64,000 nt of DNA from Streptomyces sp. SAI-135 (GTDB taxonomy: Bacteria; Actinomycetota; Actinomycetes; Streptomycetales; Streptomycetaceae). The stretch spans positions 3,410,001 through 3,474,000 of the forward strand of contig NZ_JARXYP010000002.1 in the NCBI RefSeq assembly GCF_029893805.1, given 5' to 3'. A program made the translations under genes and the position numbers. Under the pieces are notes generated by a model. The model made no database searches. It saw only the letters and a program-made list of their open reading frames with translations, and was not told where the DNA came from. Below, in pieces: positions 33,191-39,892 of the stretch (positions are counted from its first letter, which is position 1; the number at the start of each line of letters is the position of its first letter).

Positions 33191-35032
33191 ATGCCGACCT
33201 GCCCGAACGGACACCAGTCGGGTTCCGACGACTGGTGCGAGGTCTGCGGTCACCGCATGGCCGGTGCCGTACCTCCGCCCCCTCCGCCGCCGCCCGGTCC
33301 GGGTGGAGGCGGCTACGGCTTCCCGCCGCCCGGTGGTCCCGGCGGTCCCGGTGGCCAGCCCGGTGGACGCCCGAATCTGTCCGCCGTGCCGGACCCCGAG
33401 CCGGAGCTCTGCCCGCAGTGCCGTACGCCCCGTGAGGGCGGTGCGCCCTTCTGCGAGGAGTGCCGGTGGAACTTCCTGACGAACACGGCGACCTCGTACA
33501 CCCCGGCCGCCCCGCGCCCGCCGGCCGGCGGTCCGCCCTCGCACTTCCAGCAGCAGTCGGGTCCCGGGCCGTCCTTCGGCGGCGGCGGTGACTCGTACGA
33601 GTACCAGGGCTCGCGCCCGTCCCAGGTGAACCGCCCGGCGGAACCGATCCCCTTCGGCTCGGAGCCCTCGGGCCGCTCGGGTCCCGGCGGCCCCGGTGGT
33701 CCCGGTGGCCCGCAGGGCTTCCCGGGTGACCCGGCCCGGCCCGGCGGCCCCGGCCAGTCCGGCCCCGGCGGACCCGGTTCCTCCGGTCCTTCCGGTTTCC
33801 CGGGCGGACCGGGTGGTCCCGGCGGCCCCGGCCCCTCCGGTTTTCCCGGCGACCCCTCCCGCCCCGGCGGCCCCGGACAGCCCGGCCCCGGTGGCCAGCA
33901 GGGCTTCCCGGGTGACCCCGGGCGCCCCGGCGCACCCGGTTCCCCTTCCGGTTTCCCGGGCGGACCGGGTGGTCCGGGCGGTCCCGGCCCCTCCGGTTTC
34001 CCCGGCGATCCCTCCCGCCCCGGCGGCCCCGGACAGCCCGGCCCCGGCAGTCCCGGTGGTTACGGCTACCCCCAGCCCGGTTCCACCCAGGCCCCGCCCG
34101 GACCTTCCGGTCCCGGTGGCCCCGGTGGTCCCGGTGGGCCGGGTGGCCCGCAGGGCTTCGGTGGCCCTCCGACCCAGCCCGGCCCGGGCGGACCCGGCGG
34201 CCCCGGACAGCCCGGCCCCGGCGGTCCGCAGGGCTTCCCCGGCGACCCGTCCCGGCCCGGCCCGGGCGGCCCCTCCGCACCCGGTGGCGGTCCCGGCGGT
34301 CCGCCGAACTTCGGTCAGGACCCCTCACGCCCGGTCCCGCCGCCCCCGGGCAGCCCCGGTGCCACCAGCGGGGCCCCGCAGGGCTTCCAGGCGCAGGGCG
34401 CGTCCGCCCCGCCCGCCTTCCCGCAGGAGACCAACCGACCCCAGGGCGGTCCGCCCTTCGGCGGCGGCGCCGACGACTGGGTCATCTCCCCGCCGTCCTC
34501 CACCGCCCCCGGAGGCCCCGGCGGCGGTCCCGGTGGTCCGGGCGGTCCCGGCGGCTACGGCTACCCGCAGCCCGGCTCCACCCAGGCCCCGCCCGCGCCG
34601 GCCGGCCCGTCCTTCCCGCAGCAGCCCGCGACCTGGACGGCGACCATCGGCCCGGACCGCGAGTACTTCATGGCGATGATGCAGCGCTCCGGCCCCGAGG
34701 CCGCGGGCCTGAACCTGCCCGCGTACTCCCCCGAGCAGCAGCGCACGCTCACCGGCAACCAGGTCACCATCGGCCGCCGCCGGCACTCCACCGGTGACAC
34801 CCCCGACGTCGACCTGTCGGTGCCGCCGGAGGACCCGGGCGTCTCGCACCAGCACGCGGTGCTGGTGCAGCAGCCGGACGGCTCCTGGGCGGTCGTCGAC
34901 CAGAACTCCACGAACGGCACCACGGTCAACGGCGCCGAGGAGCCCATCACGCCCTTCGTGCCGGTGCCGCTCCAGGACGGCGACCGGGTGCACGTCGGCG
35001 CCTGGACGACGATCACGATCCGCCGCGGCTAG
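33191..35032 (+). CDS. FHA-domain protein with zinc ribbon and very long Gly/Pro-rich linker
   Basis: 613 residues; GAGAGGGGGAAG precedes ATG 33191. CPNGHQSGSDDWCEVCG is an N-terminal zinc ribbon and CPQCRTPREGGAPFCEECRW a second one around residue 75. About 350 residues of Gly/Pro-rich repeats follow, with recurring GFPGDPSRPGGPGQPGPGG and GYGYPQPGSTQAPP blocks. The last ~100 residues are an FHA domain: VTIGRRRHSTGDTPDVDLS, DPGVSHQHAVL (the phosphothreonine-binding SxxH core), NSTNGTTVNG and LQDGDRVHVGAW. FHA domains bind pThr peptides. Being last in a kinase-phosphatase operon it is the likely reader or target, by analogy with GarA/OdhI. Confidence 0.92.
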   Translation: MPTCPNGHQSGSDDWCEVCGHRMAGAVPPPPPPPPGPGGGGYGFPPPGGPGGPGGQPGGRPNLSAVPDPEPELCPQCRTPREGGAPFCEECRWNFLTNTATSYTPAAPRPPAGGPPSHFQQQSGPGPSFGGGGDSYEYQGSRPSQVNRPAEPIPFGSEPSGRSGPGGPGGPGGPQGFPGDPARPGGPGQSGPGGPGSSGPSGFPGGPGGPGGPGPSGFPGDPSRPGGPGQPGPGGQQGFPGDPGRPGAPGSPSGFPGGPGGPGGPGPSGFPGDPSRPGGPGQPGPGSPGGYGYPQPGSTQAPPGPSGPGGPGGPGGPGGPQGFGGPPTQPGPGGPGGPGQPGPGGPQGFPGDPSRPGPGGPSAPGGGPGGPPNFGQDPSRPVPPPPGSPGATSGAPQGFQAQGASAPPAFPQETNRPQGGPPFGGGADDWVISPPSSTAPGGPGGGPGGPGGPGGYGYPQPGSTQAPPAPAGPSFPQQPATWTATIGPDREYFMAMMQRSGPEAAGLNLPAYSPEQQRTLTGNQVTIGRRRHSTGDTPDVDLSVPPEDPGVSHQHAVLVQQPDGSWAVVDQNSTNGTTVNGAEEPITPFVPVPLQDGDRVHVGAWTTITIRRG

Positions 35033-35044
35033 CGAGCGGGCACG

Positions 35045-36040
35045 TCACCGGAGGGGCCACGCACACGGTCCCTCCGGGTCGTCCAGCCACGCCCACTCCC
35101 GGTCCCCGCTGACCGTGACGCCGTACCGCTCCCGGCCCGGCCGCCCCTCGCGCTCCCACAGCGCGTACGCCTCCCGCGGTTCGAGGCTGTCCCCGCTCAG
35201 GGCCAGCAGGAACCGGAACAGGTCGTTCTCCCGGGCCCGGCGCGGGAGCCCGCTCGGGTCCGCCGGTTCCCGGTCCCGCCGGTCCGCGCCGCGCAACGGC
35301 ACGAAGTAGGCCGGCGTGTGCAGGAACCGCCCCTCGGCGTGCCCGGCGTCCCGCACGGTCAGGACGATCAGACCGGTGGCGAGCGGGCTCAGGATGCGCG
35401 CGCCGGGGCGGCACTGGGCCGGCCAGGCGGTCGGGACCGAGGCCAGGGCGCAGGTCGCGATGATCCGGTCGAAGGGAGCGCGTTCGGGCACCCCGCGCGC
35501 GCCGTCCCCGGTGACGACGACGGGGTGGTACCCGGCGGCGGCCAGATGCCTGCGCGCCGCCTCGGTGATCTCCGGCTCCAGGTCGACGGTGGTGACGGAG
35601 TCGTCGCCGAGCCGGTGCGCGAGCAGGGCCGCGTTGTAGCCGGTGCCCGCACCGATCTCCAGGACCCGGTCGCCGTCCCGTACCCGCAGTTCGGCCAGCA
35701 TCATCGCCATCAGCGAGGGCTGGCTGCTGGAGGAGACGAGTTCGCCGTCGCGCAGCCGGGTGGCCAGCGGGGCGTCGGCGTAGGCCCCGCGGACCCACTT
35801 CTCCCGGGTGCGCGGGTCCGGGCTCTCGCCCCAGCGCCGCTCGTAGCCCCCCATGACGCCCACGTAGTAGTACGGCACGAAGAGGTGCCGGGGCACCGCC
35901 TCGAAGGCCTCCCGCCATGCCGGGTCGGCGGCCCAGGCCCCGCTCGCGTCGATCTCCCGCACCAGCGCGGCCCGCGCGGAGGCGGCGAGTTCGGCGAGGT
36001 CCCTGTCGAGAGCGTGCGCGCCCATGCCTCCACTCTGCAC
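35045..36040 (-). CDS. Protein-L-isoaspartate O-methyltransferase-like protein
   Basis: 331 residues from GTG 36040; ATG 36025 is an alternative, although GGAGG is too close to it. VPRHLFVPYYYVG, SSSQPSLMAMMLAEL and VLEIGAGTGYNAALLAHRLG (SAM-binding motif I) are the PCMT family signature; VTTVDLEPEITEAARRHL supplies the acidic residue for SAM ribose. About 100 extra C-terminal residues include a conserved EPREAYALWEREG segment. In actinobacteria such fusions or variants occur both in isoaspartyl repair and in peptide modification; nothing nearby marks a precursor peptide. Convergent with the FHA gene, 12 bp apart. Confidence 0.85.
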   Translation of the reverse strand: MQSGGMGAHALDRDLAELAASARAALVREIDASGAWAADPAWREAFEAVPRHLFVPYYYVGVMGGYERRWGESPDPRTREKWVRGAYADAPLATRLRDGELVSSSSQPSLMAMMLAELRVRDGDRVLEIGAGTGYNAALLAHRLGDDSVTTVDLEPEITEAARRHLAAAGYHPVVVTGDGARGVPERAPFDRIIATCALASVPTAWPAQCRPGARILSPLATGLIVLTVRDAGHAEGRFLHTPAYFVPLRGADRRDREPADPSGLPRRARENDLFRFLLALSGDSLEPREAYALWEREGRPGRERYGVTVSGDREWAWLDDPEGPCAWPLR

Positions 36041-36093
36041 CCTGAGCCCCGGAGGTCCTAAGCCTTGAGTCCTCGTCCACCCCGTCTGAGACC

Positions 36094-36507
36094 ATGGTGG
36101 ACGTGAAAGAGATCCGGCGCGGCACGCTTCAGACGCAGACCTTCTACGAGCAGGTCGGCGGGGAGGAGACCTTCCGCCGCCTCGTCCACCGTTTCTACGA
36201 GGGGGTGGCCGAGGACCCGGTCCTGCGGCCCATGTACCCCGAGGAGGACCTCGGCCCGGCCGAGGAGCGCCTCGCGCTGTTCCTGATGCAGTACTGGGGC
36301 GGCCCGACGACCTACAGCGACAACCGCGGCCATCCCCGGCTGCGCATGCGGCACGCCCCCTTCGTGGTCAACCGTGAGGCGCACGACGCGTGGCTGCGGC
36401 ACATGCGGGACGCCGTGGACGACCTCGGTCTGTCCGAGGAGCACGAGACGCAGCTGTGGAACTACCTGACGTACGCGGCCGCTTCGATGGTGAACACCCC
36501 CGACTGA
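36094..36507 (+). CDS. glbO: Group II truncated haemoglobin (GlbO type)
   Basis: 137 residues. FYEQVGGEETFRRLVHRFYEGVAEDPVLRPMYP contains the 2/2 globin front (quoted by FYEQVGG and FRRLVHRFYEGV); LALFLMQYWGGPTTYSD with the conserved Trp-Gly-Gly, and RMRHAPFVVNREAHDAWLRHM with the proximal His in MRHAPF. Group II members bind O2 or NO and are linked to oxidative or nitrosative stress. Start ATG 36094 has no strong ribosome site; a GTG four codons later is another option. It is divergent from the methyltransferase. Confidence 0.92.
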   Translation: MVDVKEIRRGTLQTQTFYEQVGGEETFRRLVHRFYEGVAEDPVLRPMYPEEDLGPAEERLALFLMQYWGGPTTYSDNRGHPRLRMRHAPFVVNREAHDAWLRHMRDAVDDLGLSEEHETQLWNYLTYAAASMVNTPD

Positions 36508-36536
36508 TCAGCACTCGGTGACCGGCGTTCACTGAT

Positions 36537-36580
36537 TGCCGGATTCCGGTCTCGCGGTGCCGGATTCCGGTCACAATCCG
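36537..36580. promoter_or_regulatory. Twin CCGGA-T-TCCGG operators in the permease promoter region
   Basis: TGCCGGATTCCGGTC occurs at 36537-36551 and again at 36558-36572, 21 bp apart, i.e. two turns of the helix. Each copy holds the palindrome CCGGATTCCGG. A third half-site ATCCGGTC follows at 36576. They lie 87-130 bp before the start of the large permease gene, so a dimeric regulator probably binds cooperatively; the regulator is not in the window. Confidence 0.6.
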
Positions 36581-36666
36581 GTCAAGCCCTCGCTACAAGC
36601 GCTTACTCCCGACGATCCCCTCTGACATCCTCGCCGGAGATCTGGCACAACACGGCGGGGGGCCGG

Positions 36667-39600
36667 GTGACGGGGTTCGGGGGAATCGCACGTCTGGTGT
36701 TACTGCGTGCGCGGGCGCACCGGCTGCTGCTGGCCGCCGCGTTGCTCACGGTCCTGCTCACCACCGCGGTCCTGGCGACCCTCACCGCCTACTCCGGCGC
36801 GATCGGCGACGCGGCCCTGCGCCACTCCCTCGCGGACCCGCGCAACGCCGCCGACACCGCGCTGGTCGTCAAGGCCGACGTACCCGAGGAGCGCCGCAAG
36901 GCCGCCGACACCGCCGTACGCGACGTGGCGCGGCGGGCCTTCGACGGGCTGCCGGTGACCGTGCGGACCTTCCTGCGGTCCGGCCCGTACGCGCTGCCGC
37001 GGTCGCTCCAGCCCGAGTCCGCGCGGTCCGGCGACCCGGATCTGACCCACTTCGCGGCTCTGGACCGCAGCCGGGTGCGGCTGGTCGAGGGGCGGCTGCC
37101 GCGTCCGGCCGAGGGGCTGGTGGAGGTGGCGCTCCCGCAGGCCGCCGCCCGCGCGCTGCACCTCGCTCCCGGCGCCCGCTTCACCCTCACCGACCGGCTG
37201 CGCGGCCCGGCGGTCCGGGTCGCGGTGACCGGCCTGTACCGGCCCGTCCGCGCGGACGACCCGTACTGGCTCCTCGACGACCTGCACGGGCGGGGCGTCA
37301 ACAAGCTCGATTTCACGACGTACGGCCCCCTGCTCGCCGATCCCGGCGTGCTGGCCGACGGCACGGTGAGCGTCGGGACGTCGGGATGGCTGGCGTCGGC
37401 CGACTTCGCCACGGTGACGACCGCGCGGTCGGACGCGCTGCGGAAGTCGGCCGTCGCGGGGAACGCGGCCCTGCGCAAGGAGGCCTCCCTGGGCGGCGCC
37501 TCGACCGCGTCGACCGCGCTGCCCGAGGTCCTCGACCGCGCCGACCGTTCCCTGCTGGTCTCCCGCTCGACCCTGCTGATCGTGGCCCTGCAACTGGTGC
37601 TCCTCGCGGGCTGCGCCCTGCTGCTGGTGGCGGGGCTGCTGAGCAGTGAGCGCACGGGCGAGAGCCGGCTGCTGCTGGCGCGCGGTGCCTCCCGTGCCCG
37701 GATCGCGGGCCTCGCCGCCCTGGAGGGGGTGCTGCTCGCGGTGCCCGCGCTGCTGTGCGCGCCCCTGCTGGCGGGCCCGCTGACGCGGATCCTGGCCGGT
37801 CGGGGACCGCTGGCCCGGATCGGGCTGCACCTGGAGGTGCCGTCGAGCGGACGGCTCGGGGTGTGGCTGGTGGCGGGGGCGGTGGCGCTCGGGTGCGCGC
37901 TGGCGGTCACCCTGCCCGCCCTGACCTCCTCGTTCGCTCGGGGCCGGGCCCGGGCGCTGCCCGGCGCGGTGCGCGCGGGTGCGGACCTCGGGCTGCTGGC
38001 CGTGGCCGGAGTGGCGTACTTCCAGCTCAGCCGCCAGACCTCCGGTGCCGTCTCCGACGACACCTCCGGCACGCTGGGCGTGGACCCGCTGCTGGTGGCG
38101 GCGCCCCCTCTCGCGCTGCTCGCCGGGACCGTCCTGACGCTGCGGCTGCTGCCGCCGCTGGCCCGGCTCGCCGAACGCCGGGCGACCGGCGGGCGCGGGC
38201 TGACCGCGGCCCTGGCCGGCTGGCAGATCGCCCGCCGCCCGATGCGCGGGGCGGGCCCGGTGCTGCTGCTGGTCCTCGCGATGGCACTGGGCATGCTGGC
38301 GATCGGCCAGGGCGCCTCCTGGGACCGTTCGCAGTCCGACCAGGCGGACTTCCGGGCCGGGGCGCCGGTGCGGGTGCTGGTCTCCGGGGACGCGGGGCTC
38401 GGCCGCACCGAGCAGTACGCGGCCGTCGCGGGCGTACGGCAGGCCGCGCCCGCCGCCCGCTCCGAACTGCCGCTGTCCGGGAGCCGGGTGGCGACCGTGC
38501 TGGCGCTGGACACCTCGCGTGCCTCGATGCTGATCCGCTCCGACCTGCATGCGGGCCCCTTCCTGGAGGGCCTCGCCCCCGAGGGCGCGATCGCGGGGGT
38601 GAGGGTGCCCGCGGACACGGCCTGGCTGCGGCTGACGGCGACCCTGCGCAGCGCGGTCCCCAGCACGACGGCACAGGCCGCGGTCACCCTGGTGGACGGC
38701 TACGGCACCCCCTACCGGCTGCCGGCCGGCGAACTCGCCGCCGACGGCCGGGCCCACCCGCTGGACGTCTATGTGGCCGGGGGCCCGCTGACCCTCACTT
38801 CCCTGGAACTGGTGGTGTCGGTCCCGGGTGGCAAGGCCGACCGACAGCGCTTGACGGTGAGCGAGTTGACGGCGAAGGGCACCGACGGGTCGGTCCGGCG
38901 GCTCCGGCTGCCGACCGACTGGTCCGCCGACTCGCAGAGCGACGGGGTGAGCGCCGTCCCCGATCCCAAGACCAAACCCACACCGCCGCGCCTGAGTTCG
39001 GGACCCGGAGGGCTGAGCGTGGACTACGGGACCGGGTTCATCCCGTGGGACGACTCCTGGAGCTCCGGTTCACTGACGGTCCGGGTGAAGGCCCCGCAGC
39101 CGAAGGCGGCCGCGATCACGGGCGTCGCCACCGAGAGCTTCCTCGCCTCGGCGGGCGCGACCGTCGGGGAGAGCCTGGACGTGCCGCTGAACCGCGAGAC
39201 GGTCTCGGTGCGGATCGTGCGCACGATCAGGGACCTGCCCACCGCCTCGGACGACGGCGGGGCCCTGCTGATCGATCTGCGGACCGTGAACCGGGAGTTG
39301 CAGGAGCAGTCCGGGCGCAGTGTGGAGCCGACCGAGTGGTGGCTGTCGACGCGACCGGGCGCGTCGGACAGGGTGGCGGCGGCCCTGCGGGCCCGGCCCG
39401 ACATGGACCCCACGCAGGTCGTGGTGCGGGACGAACTCGCCGGGCAGCTGCGCGACGACCCGTTCGGCGCGGGCCCCGAGGCCGCGTTCGCCGCGGCGGC
39501 CGCGGTGGCGGCGGCGCTGGCCGCGGTCGGGTTCGCGGTGAGCGCGGCGGGGTCGCTGCGCGAGCGCGGCGCGGAGTTCGCCGTACTGCGCGCCCTGGGG

Positions 39601-39891
39601 GCCCCGCGGCGGCGGCTGGCCCGGGCGGTCGCCGTGGAACAAGGCCTCCTGGTGGTGCTGGCACTGCTGGTGGGCGCGCTCCTCGGCGCAGCGCTGACCC
39701 GGGCCGTGGTCCCGCTGATCGTGCTGACGGACGAGGCGACCAGACCGGTCCCGCGGGTCCTGGTCCAGCTGCCGCTCGCGCAGGCGGCGGCGCTGCTGGC
39801 GGCGGTGGCCCTCGCCCCGCTCCTGGTCACGGCGGCGCTGGCGCTGCGGCGGGCGGATCCGGCGCGGGCACTGCGTGAGGGGGGTGAGTGA
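36667..39891 (+). CDS. Large FtsX/MacB-type ABC permease
   Basis: 1074 residues from GTG 36667. One N-terminal helix (LLLAAALLTVLLTTAVLATLTAY), a ~250-residue extracytoplasmic domain, a cluster of helices (STLLIVALQLVLLAGCALLLVAG onward), a second large outer domain and three C-terminal helices with AAAVAAALAAVGFAVSAAGSL, GAEFAVLRALGAPRRRLARAVAVEQG and a final AALALRRADPARALREGGE. The cytosolic loop RGASRARIAGLAALEG and the latter are the FtsX coupling loops. Such two-part FtsX permeases in Streptomyces are annotated as export or lipoprotein-release systems; the substrate is unknown. First of a four-gene translationally coupled operon. Confidence 0.9.
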   Translation: MTGFGGIARLVLLRARAHRLLLAAALLTVLLTTAVLATLTAYSGAIGDAALRHSLADPRNAADTALVVKADVPEERRKAADTAVRDVARRAFDGLPVTVRTFLRSGPYALPRSLQPESARSGDPDLTHFAALDRSRVRLVEGRLPRPAEGLVEVALPQAAARALHLAPGARFTLTDRLRGPAVRVAVTGLYRPVRADDPYWLLDDLHGRGVNKLDFTTYGPLLADPGVLADGTVSVGTSGWLASADFATVTTARSDALRKSAVAGNAALRKEASLGGASTASTALPEVLDRADRSLLVSRSTLLIVALQLVLLAGCALLLVAGLLSSERTGESRLLLARGASRARIAGLAALEGVLLAVPALLCAPLLAGPLTRILAGRGPLARIGLHLEVPSSGRLGVWLVAGAVALGCALAVTLPALTSSFARGRARALPGAVRAGADLGLLAVAGVAYFQLSRQTSGAVSDDTSGTLGVDPLLVAAPPLALLAGTVLTLRLLPPLARLAERRATGGRGLTAALAGWQIARRPMRGAGPVLLLVLAMALGMLAIGQGASWDRSQSDQADFRAGAPVRVLVSGDAGLGRTEQYAAVAGVRQAAPAARSELPLSGSRVATVLALDTSRASMLIRSDLHAGPFLEGLAPEGAIAGVRVPADTAWLRLTATLRSAVPSTTAQAAVTLVDGYGTPYRLPAGELAADGRAHPLDVYVAGGPLTLTSLELVVSVPGGKADRQRLTVSELTAKGTDGSVRRLRLPTDWSADSQSDGVSAVPDPKTKPTPPRLSSGPGGLSVDYGTGFIPWDDSWSSGSLTVRVKAPQPKAAAITGVATESFLASAGATVGESLDVPLNRETVSVRIVRTIRDLPTASDDGGALLIDLRTVNRELQEQSGRSVEPTEWWLSTRPGASDRVAAALRARPDMDPTQVVVRDELAGQLRDDPFGAGPEAAFAAAAAVAAALAAVGFAVSAAGSLRERGAEFAVLRALGAPRRRLARAVAVEQGLLVVLALLVGALLGAALTRAVVPLIVLTDEATRPVPRVLVQLPLAQAAALLAAVALAPLLVTAALALRRADPARALREGGE

Positions 39892-39892
39892 G

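Noticed and set aside
33290..34600. Gly/Pro-rich tract as a secreted collagen-like protein
   Set aside because: No signal peptide, Gly spacing is irregular, and the protein has cytosolic zinc-ribbon and FHA domains.
36040..36094. Methyltransferase and haemoglobin as a RiPP cluster
   Set aside because: No precursor peptide or lanthipeptide/lasso enzyme is near the PCMT-like gene.
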